A stretch of DNA of 64,000 bases from Flavobacterium soyangense (GCF_015277675.1 NZ_JADHEC010000005.1:1-64000); one strand, 5' to 3'. Shown: positions 52,664 to 61,063, numbered from the stretch's first letter. The notes: generated from the letters alone by a model not told the origin. Program-made: numbers and translations.

Positions 52664-54151
52664 ATGACCATCAAAGAAATACCAACTCAATCAGAACAAT
52701 ACTTCCAAGAGTTTCGCAGGAATATTATAGGAATCGATCAGGAATTTGTTTCGCCTTATGGTACGCAAAAAATCATTTACACGGATTGGACAGCGAGTGG
52801 TCGTTTGTATCGTCCTATTGAGAAAAAAATGATCAACGACTTTGGACCTTTTGTAGCCAATACTCATACGGAAACTACGGTTTCAGGAACGGCAATGACA
52901 ATGGCGTATAACAAGGCGCGTAATATCATAAAAACTCACGTAAATGCAAGCATAGATGATGTTCTCATTACTGATGGAACCGGAATGACGGGAGTCGTCA
53001 ATAAATTTCAACGTATTTTGGGCTTAAAAATTCCCGAAAACCTGAAGGATTACATCAGCATTCCCGCTGACAAAAAACCAGTTGTTTTTATTTCACACAT
53101 GGAACATCATTCCAATCAAACTTCCTGGCTCGAAACCATTGCCGATGTTGAGGTGATTCCTTCCTGCGAAGAAGGATTGTTCAGTCTTGAAAATTTGGCA
53201 AAATTATTGGAAAAATACAAAGACAGAAGCTTCAAAATTGCTTCCATAACTTCTTGTTCTAATGTTACCGGAATCAAAACGCCTTTTCATGCAGCGGCAA
53301 AATTAATGCACCAAAACAATGGCCTTTGTTTTGTGGACTTCGCATGTTCCGGGCCATATGTTGCAATTGATATGCATCCGGAAGATCCGGAAAGTTTTCT
53401 GGACGCGATTTTCTTTTCGCCACACAAGTTTCTTGGAGGGCCAGGAACTTCGGGTGTATTAGTTTTTAATAAAAAATTATATCAAAATTTAATCCCTGAT
53501 AATCCGGGCGGAGGAACCGTTTCCTGGACAAATCCTTGGGGCGAGCACAAATATATTGACAACATCGAAGATAGGGAAGATGGTGGAACTCCAGGTTTCT
53601 TGCAGGTGATAAAAACGGCTTTAGTTATCCAATTAAAGGAAAAAATGGGTGTCGAAAACATTCTGAAACGCGAACACGAAATCGTGGATTCTATTTTTTC
53701 GAGCCTTGGAAATATTTCAAAGATTAAGATTCTTGCAGCACAACATCAAGATCGATTAGGAGTGATTTCATTTTATATTGACAACTTACATTTTAATTTG
53801 GGAGTGAAATTACTCAACGACAAATTCGGAATTCAGACCCGTGGTGGTTGCAGTTGCGCAGGAACTTATGGCCATTATTTGTTGAATGTAAACGAAGAAA
53901 CCTCTCATAATTTAGTTTGCCAAATCGATTCTGGCGACTTAACTTTAAAACCCGGTTGGATAAGAATGTCGATTCATCCCACTACTACAAATGAAGAAAT
54001 TAAATTTGTTTGTGAAAGCATAAAAGCATTGGCAGAAAATCACGAAGCTTGGTCAAAAGATTATAATTATGATAAAAACTCCAATGAATTTATCCATAAA
54101 AATGCAAAACCATTTGAGAAAGAATTGGTTGAAAAATGGTTTAAAGTATAA
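52664..54151 (+). CDS. Class V aminotransferase (SufS/Csd-like PLP enzyme)
   Basis: A 495-residue pyridoxal phosphate enzyme. The PLP lysine is in FFSPHKFLGGPGTSG (about residue 252), with the cofactor Asp/His in FVDFACSGPYVAIDMHP upstream and ISHMEHHSNQTSW earlier. TRGGCSCAGTYGHYLL near residue 388 places cysteines near the position of the catalytic Cys of cysteine desulfurases. Compared with SufS (about 400 residues) it is longer, with an insert and C-terminal extension, and it is not next to suf genes. So desulfurase, selenocysteine lyase or another lyase/transaminase reaction are all possible. Confidence 0.87.
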   Translation: MTIKEIPTQSEQYFQEFRRNIIGIDQEFVSPYGTQKIIYTDWTASGRLYRPIEKKMINDFGPFVANTHTETTVSGTAMTMAYNKARNIIKTHVNASIDDVLITDGTGMTGVVNKFQRILGLKIPENLKDYISIPADKKPVVFISHMEHHSNQTSWLETIADVEVIPSCEEGLFSLENLAKLLEKYKDRSFKIASITSCSNVTGIKTPFHAAAKLMHQNNGLCFVDFACSGPYVAIDMHPEDPESFLDAIFFSPHKFLGGPGTSGVLVFNKKLYQNLIPDNPGGGTVSWTNPWGEHKYIDNIEDREDGGTPGFLQVIKTALVIQLKEKMGVENILKREHEIVDSIFSSLGNISKIKILAAQHQDRLGVISFYIDNLHFNLGVKLLNDKFGIQTRGGCSCAGTYGHYLLNVNEETSHNLVCQIDSGDLTLKPGWIRMSIHPTTTNEEIKFVCESIKALAENHEAWSKDYNYDKNSNEFIHKNAKPFEKELVEKWFKV

Positions 54152-54204
54152 AGAGATAGCGTTTCTGCCTTCAGCTAACTGCTACCTGAAACCTGCAATC
54201 TGTT

Positions 54205-55074
54205 TTACCTCTTGTGTTTCCATCGTTTATGTGTCCATAAATAATATTCAGGAGCTTCATAAATTTGTTGTTCCACTAATTTCAGGAATTTATCCGTGAT
54301 TTCATAGTTGGGCACTTCTTTTACATTTTCCGAAATGACTTCAAAACTGGCTTGATAATACCCACGTTTTACTTTTTTCACTTTCAGGAAAATGACATTC
54401 ATATCATACTTTTTTGACAACATTTCGGCTCCGGTATGAACGGGAACTTCAATTCCCATAAATTTTTGCCAATGAAAAGAAGAAGAGAGTCTGGGTGATT
54501 GATCGCTTGCAAATCCATAAATAGACAATAATTTGTTTTTATTATTTGAAATGATAGTTGGAATAGTTTCTTTAGTTGTTATAAGAAAGGCTTTAAATCT
54601 TGATCGAATAGTACGCACTAATTTGTCAAAATAGGGATTGGCTATTTTTTTATAAATGGCAAAAGCACTAAAAGTTACATAGGCATTCATTGAAATTACC
54701 CATTCATAGCTTGCATAATGTGCCAGCATCATGGCTATGCTTTTTTCTTGTTCTTCCAGTTTTTTATATACTTCCAGATTGGTAAATACAAATCGTTTGC
54801 TTATTTCTTTTTTTGAAATCGTCATCGTTTTTATCATTTCAAGAAACATATCACACAAATGATGAAAAGATTTTTTTTCGATGACTAATCTTTCCTGAGC
54901 GGATAAATGGGGTAATGCCAATGCTAAATTTTCTCGAACCGTTTCTTTACGATAACCTATTACATAATAAACCATTACATATACAAAATCAGAAAACAGA
55001 TATAATAATGGAAACGGCAACATCGAGATGCACCATAAAATAGGATAAAATAGGAGATAAAGGATAAAGCGCAT
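54205..55074 (-). CDS. Lysophospholipid / lipid A acyltransferase-like protein (LpxL/HtrB family)
   Basis: A 289-residue inner-membrane acyltransferase. N-terminal membrane anchor (about 1-38), then YRKETVRENLALALP typical of the family. The catalytic HX4[DE] is MLAHYASYEW (about residue 120), and further conserved GFASDQSPR and WQKFMGIEVPVHTGAEMLS are present. In Gram-negatives these enzymes add secondary acyl chains to lipid A or ornithine lipids. The start at 55074 is an ATG; longer reading needs a TTG at 55104. Confidence 0.9.
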   Translation of the reverse strand: MRFILYLLFYPILWCISMLPFPLLYLFSDFVYVMVYYVIGYRKETVRENLALALPHLSAQERLVIEKKSFHHLCDMFLEMIKTMTISKKEISKRFVFTNLEVYKKLEEQEKSIAMMLAHYASYEWVISMNAYVTFSAFAIYKKIANPYFDKLVRTIRSRFKAFLITTKETIPTIISNNKNKLLSIYGFASDQSPRLSSSFHWQKFMGIEVPVHTGAEMLSKKYDMNVIFLKVKKVKRGYYQASFEVISENVKEVPNYEITDKFLKLVEQQIYEAPEYYLWTHKRWKHKR

Positions 55075-55198
55075 TAAATAAATATTTCGACAAATATAAT
55101 TCAAAAAATCCTTTCGGTTATTAGTTTAGAACTCTTGTTCTGTTTTTATAACCATAATTATTAATTAGATTTACACTCAAAAAATATTTAAGTTATTT

Positions 55199-55840
55199 AT
55201 GAGCACTATTTTAATTGTAATTATTGCCGCCACAATTTTATTCAGTTTAAAAGGATTTAACGATGTGGCTTTTTTCAGGAAATACGAATTTCACATTGGA
55301 AGCATCCGTGCGGGAGACCAAGTCAGGATGATTACTTCTGGTTTTTTGCACGCCGATATGGGGCATTTGTTTTTCAATATGTTTACGCTTTATATGTTTG
55401 CTCCAGTGGTAATTAACTATTTTGGGAGCGCTTCTTTTTTATTGATTTATATGGGAAGCCTTATTTTTGGCAGCTTACTGACCTTGTTGATGCATAAAAA
55501 TGAATATAGCTACAGAGCAATCGGCGCATCTGGAGCAGTGACAGGAATTTTATATTCGGCGATTTTGATTGAGCCCAGTATGAATTTGTATCTATTTTTT
55601 ATTCCAATTCCCATTCCGGCTTATCTTTTTGGAATAGGCTATTTGTTGTATTCTATTTATGGAATGAAAGCCAAGAGAGACAACATTGGTCACACAGCTC
55701 ATTTTGGAGGTGCAATTGGAGGCTATTTAATTACATTGATAAAAGAACCAGCTATGCTTGTAGATAATACTGCTATGGTAGTGCTTTTGGCAATTCCTAT
55801 CGTGATACTTTTTGTAATGTCCAAAGCCGGAAAATTATAG
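55199..55840 (+). CDS. Rhomboid-family intramembrane serine protease
   Basis: A 213-residue protein with six or so helices. Rhomboid marks: GFLHADMGHLFFNMFTLYMF (HxxGHLxxNM region, residues 49-68), the catalytic Ser in IGASGAVTGIL (about 121), and the catalytic His in HTAHFGGAIGGYLIT (about 167). It cuts membrane-spanning substrates inside the bilayer. Substrates are unknown. The gap to the next gene is 53 bases, so cotranscription with the SIMPL gene is possible. Confidence 0.92.
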   Translation: MSTILIVIIAATILFSLKGFNDVAFFRKYEFHIGSIRAGDQVRMITSGFLHADMGHLFFNMFTLYMFAPVVINYFGSASFLLIYMGSLIFGSLLTLLMHKNEYSYRAIGASGAVTGILYSAILIEPSMNLYLFFIPIPIPAYLFGIGYLLYSIYGMKAKRDNIGHTAHFGGAIGGYLITLIKEPAMLVDNTAMVVLLAIPIVILFVMSKAGKL

Positions 55841-55893
55841 TTGGCACAAGTTTTGATTAGAGATTTTAATAACAAACCTAAATTTAAAAAAAA

Positions 55894-56580
55894 ATGAAAA
55901 AAGCATTATTGATTTTTGCCTTATTTTTTATGGCAATGTCCTACGCACAGGAGCAAAAACTAGTTCCAATGATCAGTGTGTCTGGTGAAGGAAAAGTAAA
56001 AATAGCTCCAGATCAGGCTTCGATTTCGATTTCGATTGAAACAAAAGGAACAAAGGCAGACGATGTTAAAAAGGAAAATGACAAAAAAATGGACGCCATT
56101 TTAAAATTCATCAAAAAATCTAATATTGCAAAAGAAGATTTCCAGACACAGCGAGTTTCTTTAAATTCAAATTATGATTATGAAAAAAAGAAACACAATT
56201 ATATTGCCACTCAATCTGTCCAAATTTTATTGAAAGATTTGTCAAAGTATGACGAATTGATGGAAGGCTTAGTTGATGAAGGAATTAATCGAATTGACAA
56301 TGTAGAGTTTAAGTCTTCAAAAATGAAAGATTTGCAGTCTGATGCGAGAAAGTTAGCTATAAAAGAAGCCAAAGGGAAAGCCGAAGATTTTGTTTCTGTA
56401 TTGGGACAAAAGGTGGGCAAAGCACTATTGATATCCGATAATTCACAAAATTACAATCCACACCCTGTTATGTATGCCATGAAGTCTATGGCAATGGACG
56501 AATCAGCTCCAAGAGAAACATTGGCAGTTGGCGAAATAGAGATCACGGCAAATGTCAGTGTGAGTTTTATTTTGGAATAA
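55894..56580 (+). CDS. SIMPL (DUF541) domain secreted protein
   Basis: A 228-residue protein with signal peptide (1-18, ending SYAQ). It has the SIMPL/DUF541 domain: ISVSGEGKVKIAPDQASISISIETKG near 22-48, DVKKENDKKMDAILKFIKK, NYIATQSVQILLKDLSKYDEL, and the C-terminal VGEIEITANVSVSFIL. Members are found in the periplasm or outer membrane of many bacteria (for example YggE, linked to oxidative stress); the reaction is not known. A terminator follows. Confidence 0.9.
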   Translation: MKKALLIFALFFMAMSYAQEQKLVPMISVSGEGKVKIAPDQASISISIETKGTKADDVKKENDKKMDAILKFIKKSNIAKEDFQTQRVSLNSNYDYEKKKHNYIATQSVQILLKDLSKYDELMEGLVDEGINRIDNVEFKSSKMKDLQSDARKLAIKEAKGKAEDFVSVLGQKVGKALLISDNSQNYNPHPVMYAMKSMAMDESAPRETLAVGEIEITANVSVSFILE

Positions 56581-56606
56581 AATAAAAATTACATTGTGTT
56601 AAAGTA

Positions 56607-56633
56607 AAAAGTCCTGAAAATCTCAGGACTTTT
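56607..56633 (+). terminator. Rho-independent terminator after the SIMPL gene
   Basis: 11-bp perfect stem AAAAGTCCTGA / TCAGGACTTTT with a five-base loop, then T-rich sequence. Confidence 0.88.
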
Positions 56634-56667
56634 ATTTTTGTGGATAATATGCTTAATTTTTTGCTTC

Positions 56668-57119
56668 TCCACAGGTTTTAGGATTAATCCGTTCTTCCTG
56701 CAAACTACGCTTTGAAAATATATCAAGCAAAAAAAAAGCTCAAGTGAACTTGGCGTTTTCTTTATTTATATGTTTATTCGTGGGGAGAGCAGGATTGACT
56801 TTGTCCTTCCTGCAAAGCTACGCTTTGAAAATAAATCAAACAAAAAAACGCTCAAGTGAACTTGGCGTTTTTCTTTATTGATATATTTATTCGTGGGGAG
56901 AGCAGGATTGACTTTGTCCTTCCTGCAAAGCTTCGCTTTGAAAATAAATCAAACAAAAAAACGCTCAAGTGAACTTGGCGTTTTTCTTTATTGATATATT
57001 TATTCGTGGGGAGAGCAGGATTGACTTTGTCCTTCCTGCAAAGCTACGCTTTGAAAATAAATCAAACAAAAAAACGCTCAAGTGAACTTGGCGTTTTTCT
57101 TTATTGATATATTTATTCG
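56668..57119 (-). repeat. Four 113-bp tandem units derived from the tRNA-Tyr 3' end and its terminator
   Basis: Unit boundaries at 56781, 56894, 57007 and the tRNA end at 57120 are exactly 113 bases apart; a degenerate unit precedes at about 56668. Each unit begins (plus strand) with TGGGGAGAGCAGGATT, identical to the last 16 bases of the tRNA gene (complement). This is followed by a segment with a CAAAGC-T[AT]C-GCTTTG hairpin and by the tRNA terminator hairpin. Units 1-3 are nearly identical; the outermost one has many changes. Apparent reading frames here are products of the repeat and not genes. Confidence 0.92.
57068..57098 (-). terminator. Terminator of tRNA-Tyr (also repeated in each tandem unit)
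   Basis: On the minus strand AACGC-CAAGT-TC-ACTTG-A-GCGTT forms a hairpin with one bulged base, followed by a run of seven T residues. Identical copies lie 113 and 226 bases further along, and a variant in the degenerate unit. Confidence 0.8.
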
Positions 57120-57200
57120 TGGGGAGAGCAGGATTCGAACCTGCGAAGTTCACACAGCAGATTTACAGTCTGCCCTCGTTGGCCGCTTGAGTATCTCCCC
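57120..57200 (-). tRNA. tRNA-Tyr (anticodon GTA)
   Basis: An 81-base class II tRNA. The acceptor GGGGAGA (57200-57194) pairs with TCTCCCC (57127-57121), with discriminator A at 57120. The anticodon stem-loop GCAGACTGTAAATCTGC holds GTA. There is an extended variable arm, and the T arm GCAGG-TTCGAAT-CCTGC is perfect. CCA is not encoded (the genome continues CGA). Confidence 0.97.
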
Positions 57201-57307
57201 ATAGTCTTATTTGCCCTAAGCGGTTGCAAATATAAAAACTGTTTTCAGGTTTCCAAAGGATATTTACACTTAATTTTAGTATAATTTGCAACACATTGGA
57301 ATTGAAT

Positions 57308-57350
57308 ATACTAATAAAAAATCTCCCCAAGGGAGATTTTTTATTAGTAT
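57308..57350 (-). terminator. Long perfect palindromic terminator after the thioredoxin gene
   Basis: ATACTAATAAAAAATCTCCC (57308-57327) and its exact reverse complement (57331-57350) are separated by CAA, a 20-bp perfect stem with T/A runs on both sides, so it could end transcription from either side. It lies between the interrupted thioredoxin gene and tRNA-Tyr, both read on the minus strand. Confidence 0.85.
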
Positions 57351-57362
57351 AAATTTAGTGTA

Positions 57363-58535
57363 TTATTTAGATAAAAGTTCCATTATTTTTGCTTGAAGTT
57401 CGACTCCTCTTAAATTTTGTGCAACAATTTTACCTGTTGCATCAAGTATAAAAGTAGAAGGAATTTGCTGAACTCCATATTGAGCAGCAATTGGTTCGTC
57501 CCAAAATTTTAAATGAGAAACCTGAATCCAAGTTAGTTTATCTTTTGCAATGGCTTCTTTCCATTTTGCAGCATCTCTGTCTAAGGAGACTCCAACAATA
57601 TTCAATCCTTTAGAATGAAATTCTTTGTAGAGAGCAACAACATTTGGATTTTCGGCTCTGCAAGGAGCGCACCATGATGCCCAAAAATCTACAATAGTTA
57701 CTTTTCCTAAACTTTCTTTTAGGCTAATTATTTGACCTTGAGGGTTTGGAGCTGAAAAATCTGACCTTCATTTAGCGTTACCGGCAGCTGGATTTACAGC
57801 ACCAGACGGTGTTGTACCAACTGAAGGCATTTTTGCTTCTTTTATTTTTGATTGAATTGCTTTACCAGGTTTTGTGTTTTTTAATGACTCATCTAGGCTT
57901 GCAAACAATGTTTCTAATTTTTTAATTTCAACAGAAGGATCTTTACTCATTCCTTCGATAATTAATACACTTATGAATGATTTTGGATGTGATTCTGCGT
58001 AGCTGTTATATTTCTTTTTAGATTCTGCGGTTACACCTTCTTGAAGCTTCCCAAATTCTTTCATTAATTTATTGATAACAACAGTATCTTTAGCTTGTTG
58101 TGCCTGATTCATCAAAGCAGTGTTATTCTTTTGAAAATCCATTAAACCTTTTTGTAGTTTAATTATTTCTCCATTGAACTGAACGAACTCATCATTGTTG
58201 TATGTTCCAGAAACTTTAGATTTATTGATACTGTCTTTGTTCATTTCGATAGTGATATCTCCGTTTTCTAAGATAAATGGGAATTTTCCATTTGCTCCTT
58301 CAAGTTGTAACATGTAAAAAGCGGGTTCAGTAACTTTTCCTTTTATTTCAAATTTACCATTTTCTACTTTTACTGTATCTACGGACATCAAACCCATACC
58401 AGTAGCATCTTGGGTTTCCATTATTATGGTTTTACCGTTTTCAACTCCTTTTGCTGTACCTGAGATTGTGTACTTGTCTTTGCTACAAGAAATTAAAAAT
58501 ACTGTAGCCGTAAGTAATAAAATTATTTTTTTCAT
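57363..58535 (-). pseudogene. DUF4369-thioredoxin (TlpA-like) gene interrupted by an in-frame TGA
   Basis: Read as one frame of 391 codons, the product would be a lipoprotein with a DUF4369 domain followed by a TlpA/ResA-type thioredoxin, a usual Bacteroidota architecture. The first 255 codons end in a TGA at 57770-57768. Beyond it the same frame continues without other stops: DFSAPNPQGQ, then TIVDFWASWCAPCRAENP with the CxxC redox site, then GVSLDRDAAKW and IPSTFILDATGKIV, to a proper stop at 57363. There is no ATG, GTG or TTG between the TGA and the CxxC, so the redox site cannot be made independently; the first usable start is a TTG at 57605, beyond the active site. Residues expected at the join (an xAPDF motif) are damaged. 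Either a recent mutation, a sequencing error or, less likely, read-through. Confidence 0.8.
57768..58535 (-). CDS. DUF4369 domain lipoprotein (N-terminal part of the interrupted gene)
   Basis: A 255-residue product ending at the TGA: lipobox FLISC (Cys near residue 17), then the DUF4369 beta domain (about 20-125; YTISGTAKGVENGKTIIMET, FEIKGKVTEPAFYMLQLEG), a helical segment (about 130-235), and an alanine/glycine/proline-rich linker. If translated alone it would be a surface or periplasmic lipoprotein without thiol-redox activity. Confidence 0.75.
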   Translation of the reverse strand: MKKIILLLTATVFLISCSKDKYTISGTAKGVENGKTIIMETQDATGMGLMSVDTVKVENGKFEIKGKVTEPAFYMLQLEGANGKFPFILENGDITIEMNKDSINKSKVSGTYNNDEFVQFNGEIIKLQKGLMDFQKNNTALMNQAQQAKDTVVINKLMKEFGKLQEGVTAESKKKYNSYAESHPKSFISVLIIEGMSKDPSVEIKKLETLFASLDESLKNTKPGKAIQSKIKEAKMPSVGTTPSGAVNPAAGNAK

Positions 58536-58746
58536 TATAAATTAGTTAAATGATTTAAGTGTGCAAAAGTATTTAAATTTATAAAACATCAATAATTTTA
58601 TGACTTAAATTTTTGTTATAGTTTATAAATTTTTATTTAATAGGTTTAGGGCAATTAGTTTAAGTGGTTTTGAGCATTTAACGTTGTTATTTGTACAAAA
58701 CTATACCCATGGATGGGAGAGATATTGACATGAATTAAGGTTTTTT

Positions 58747-58986
58747 CTAGCTTAGGGAAGAATTATATTTTAATTCACATTTCTGTATGCAAGATTCAGC
58801 ATGTTCAATCTCATTTAGCGTTATCCTGATATCCATATTTACAGTTCTTAATTCTTTATGCAAAGTGGCACTAAATGAATTAGATTCTAGTTTGAGATTT
58901 ATTTCCGCTTTTTGTTCTTCAAGAATAACAAGGGTTTCTTTTGCCTTTTTGTATTGCGATTTGAATAAGTTACAAGGGTCATTCAT
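58747..58986 (-). CDS. Small hypothetical coiled-coil protein
   Basis: A 79-residue, mainly helical charged protein with heptad-like pattern (KKAKETLVILEEQKAEINLKL ... ELRTVNMDIRITLNEIEHAE) and three cysteines. No family recognised. Stands alone, with a 211-base gap before the DUF4369 gene downstream that shows no clear feature. Confidence 0.6.
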   Translation of the reverse strand: MNDPCNLFKSQYKKAKETLVILEEQKAEINLKLESNSFSATLHKELRTVNMDIRITLNEIEHAESCIQKCELKYNSSLS

Positions 58987-59105
58987 AAGGATAATTTTGA
59001 ATTTATTTTTAAAGGGTTGCTAACTTACTAAAAATAAAACTTCTAGGCAATATTTTTTCCATTTATTTTTTTAATTTGTAATACTAGTGCTGCATTATAC
59101 CAACA

Positions 59106-59133
59106 AAAAAACACCCCTAAAAGGAGTGTTTTT
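59106..59133 (-). terminator. Terminator of the J-domain/KTSC gene
   Basis: On the minus strand AAAAACACTCCT / AGGGGTGTTTTT form a 12-bp stem with one U-G pair and a three-base loop, ending in a T-run; 20 bases after the stop codon. Confidence 0.85.
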
Positions 59134-59153
59134 AAATATAAATCTAATAAAAT

Positions 59154-59594
59154 CTAGTCTTGGTTGATGGTTTTTCTCCAAGTAAAAGAATTTAATATAT
59201 GTCTTTTTGCAAATCTTCCGGGTGAATCCGCATTTACCATTTTTACATAAGTTGCTTTTGGCACGCTGATGTATTCATAAACACTTCCATTTGAAAAATT
59301 AATTATCAAGCGCCCTTCAACAAATTTGTAATCTGTAATTGTTGACGTTGCAATAGTTTCTGTGTATTCAGGTAAATTTTGTTTTACAGTTTCAGGATTG
59401 ATGCTTACCAAAAAGTGGTAGGCTTCAATAATTTTTTTACTGTTTTCTTCTGCTTCTTTTAAACCGGCATCATTTCCCTGAAATTTGTCAGGATGTGCTT
59501 CTTTCATCGCGTTGCGGTAAATGGTTTTTAAATCTTTTAATTCTGCAGTTTTGTCTACATTTAGCAACTTTCGGTATTCAACTATTTTTTTCAT
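59154..59594 (-). CDS. J-domain plus KTSC domain protein
   Basis: A 146-residue protein with an N-terminal J-like domain (about 3-65; YRKLLNVDKTAELKDLKTIYRN, with the HPD signature in EAHPDKFQGND) and a C-terminal KTSC domain (about 85-145; GRLIINFSNGSVYEYISVPKATYVKMVNADSPGRFAKRHI). J domains recruit DnaK. KTSC is a small domain of unknown role, sometimes found with lysyl-tRNA synthetase. The ATG at 59594 is chosen because the preceding 40 in-frame residues do not resemble the domain and include low-complexity sequence. Confidence 0.88.
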   Translation of the reverse strand: MKKIVEYRKLLNVDKTAELKDLKTIYRNAMKEAHPDKFQGNDAGLKEAEENSKKIIEAYHFLVSINPETVKQNLPEYTETIATSTITDYKFVEGRLIINFSNGSVYEYISVPKATYVKMVNADSPGRFAKRHILNSFTWRKTINQD

Positions 59595-59768
59595 AGATAT
59601 GGTAACTTGTTGTCTTTTAATATGAAACCAGTAAAAAAGGATTTCAAAATCGACAATTTTTTGCAAAGGTACACTTTTTTTTAAGTTTTTGGTTTTTGAC
59701 CAAAAAAAAATCAAAAAATAGTCCTTTCTAACCTGTTTTTTGTTTGGGCATTAATTTATAAACACAAG

Positions 59769-60017
59769 CTATTGTTGCGGTTTATTGTTGGCTTTATCAA
59801 AGTTTTTAGACTTTTTTGGATATTTATTGTAGTTGATATCACTCGGATTTTCAATGACGGTTTTGATAGTAATCCAATCGCCAAGTTGATGATTGGCCAT
59901 CGCCATTTTGTAATCTAATAAATATTCGCCACAAAAAAAGTTGTTGTTTTCATCTTGTTCCATTATTCCTGTATAAACTCCTTTTTGAAGCATTTTTTCT
60001 TGTGAAGACTTAGTCAT
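59769..60017 (-). CDS. Small hypothetical protein
   Basis: An 82-residue soluble protein with a compact beta-rich part (GVYTGIMEQDENNNFFCGEYLLDYKM) and a basic, lysine/asparagine-rich tail. No family recognised. The start at the ATG 60017 is preferred over a TTG six bases upstream. Divergent from the three-gene operon starting at 60110, with 92 bases between. Confidence 0.6.
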   Translation of the reverse strand: MTKSSQEKMLQKGVYTGIMEQDENNNFFCGEYLLDYKMAMANHQLGDWITIKTVIENPSDINYNKYPKKSKNFDKANNKPQQ

Positions 60018-60097
60018 AATCAATTTGATTTAATAAATTTACTGGGTACAAAGTTAATCAAATAATATTTGCCTTGCACTGTTCAGCAGTTTCTGAT

Positions 60098-60105
60098 TAT
60101 CTTTG
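60098..60105 (+). promoter_or_regulatory. Candidate promoter overlapping the start of the 60110 gene
   Basis: TATCTTTG matches TAnnTTTG, with TTG at 60074-60076 at a 21-base spacing. Its distance to the ATG (60110) is only five bases, so transcription would begin at or next to the start codon. Confidence 0.5.
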
Positions 60106-60109
60106 CATA

Positions 60110-60652
60110 ATGGAAAAGTCATTTCGTCCCAATCCCAATTCTTTCAAAAATACATTTTGTGTTTTCCGGGAAGAAAAAAAGGAAGCTGTTGCTAAATTGC
60201 TTTTGCAATACGAAAGCAAATCGGGGAGTTGCTATTATTATACTGAAAAAGGAATGTATCGTTTGTCAAACCATTGGGGAAGATTAGCCAATAGTAAATG
60301 GAGATTAGAACCATTAGAACCAGAATCACCATCTAAAACTAAACTAGGTTTTGCCAACTGGAATGATTTTTTTCCGGACAATGCTATAGAAAAATTGTAT
60401 TATATTCAGGCAAATTACAATCAAAATGCGGTAAATTACCAGCATAAAAATAATCCTGATTATGATAAGAAAGCTATCCTTCGCACCAGTTTTGAAACTG
60501 CAAAAAGGATTAAACAAATCAGGAATTTATTGAATTTAACTTCTTGGGCAAAGCATTTCGACTATGAAGATTTGGCTGTTTTACGTCAGAAAATAATTAA
60601 TGAACTAATTTTTACCAATAAAACCTTGGAAGAAATAAAAAGAGAACTATAA
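60110..60652 (+). CDS. Hypothetical cytosolic protein, first gene of a small operon
   Basis: A 180-residue protein with no signal peptide or membrane helix. The N-terminal part contains SCYYYTEKGMYRLSNHWGRLANSKWRLEPL; the middle has NWNDFFPDNAIEKLYYIQANYNQN and a helical C-terminus (KRIKQIRNLLNLTSWAKHFDYEDLAVLRQKIINELI). Similar hypothetical proteins occur in flavobacteria as I remember, without known function. Start taken at ATG 60110. Its stop overlaps the next start (TAATG). Confidence 0.78.
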   Translation: MEKSFRPNPNSFKNTFCVFREEKKEAVAKLLLQYESKSGSCYYYTEKGMYRLSNHWGRLANSKWRLEPLEPESPSKTKLGFANWNDFFPDNAIEKLYYIQANYNQNAVNYQHKNNPDYDKKAILRTSFETAKRIKQIRNLLNLTSWAKHFDYEDLAVLRQKIINELIFTNKTLEEIKREL

Positions 60653-60804
60653 TGGGAAGAAACAACGAAAGGAATATCAAAAAGCACAATGATAAGCTAC
60701 ATAAAGAGCAGGATAAAGTCAAAGCTGCCAAAGTGTTGCGCAAAGAAAAATTGAAACAAATCGTCAAAAAGTTCAATGAAAACAACACTTCTGAATCCAA
60801 ATAA
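60652..60804 (+). CDS. Very small basic protein (50 residues)
   Basis: The frame begins MGRNNERNIKKHNDKLHKEQ and ends in NENNTSESK. It is dominated by Lys, Asn and Glu with one long predicted helix (residues about 8-42), with no hydrophobic core, so it may bind nucleic acid or a partner. It starts within the stop of the preceding gene (TAATG) and is followed 8 bases later by another small gene. Confidence 0.65.
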   Translation: MGRNNERNIKKHNDKLHKEQDKVKAAKVLRKEKLKQIVKKFNENNTSESK

Positions 60805-60812
60805 TTTAAAAA

Positions 60813-61034
60813 ATGGAAAATAATAAATTTACTGATTTAAAAATCAGAGTTCAGGAAATCATCGATTTAATTGCTGCTAAACAAAACAAAGAGGCAAATA
60901 ATAAATTAGTGGAAGTAAGCAATTTACTGGATGAACTGCTTGATTTTTCTGAAGACGACGAGGATCTAATGGAAATAAGCAGGTTTCAGGTGCTATTGAA
61001 TCAATTGCACCAAAAAATCATTACTATGAATTAA
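60813..61034 (+). CDS. Small acidic helical protein
   Basis: A 73-residue helical protein with heptad-like pattern and acidic patch (LLDFSEDDEDLMEI). Charge is opposite to the basic 50-residue protein encoded just before it, so the two might form a pair (inference). No family recognised. Last gene of the operon, followed by a strong terminator. Confidence 0.68.
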   Translation: MENNKFTDLKIRVQEIIDLIAAKQNKEANNKLVEVSNLLDELLDFSEDDEDLMEISRFQVLLNQLHQKIITMN

Positions 61035-61063
61035 ATATTAAGTATATTTTTCACAACCGTTTA

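Noticed and set aside
56668..57119. CRISPR array
   Set aside because: The units are directly adjacent 113-bp copies without unique spacers and derive from the tRNA end; no cas genes are nearby.
56965..57153. A 62-codon minus-strand reading frame across the tandem repeats
   Set aside because: It consists of repeat-unit and tRNA sequence and has no independent coding signal.
57768..57770. In-frame TGA as a selenocysteine codon
   Set aside because: It lies in a linker rather than at the redox site, no suitable hairpin was recognised after it, and the neighbouring conserved motif is damaged, which fits mutation better.
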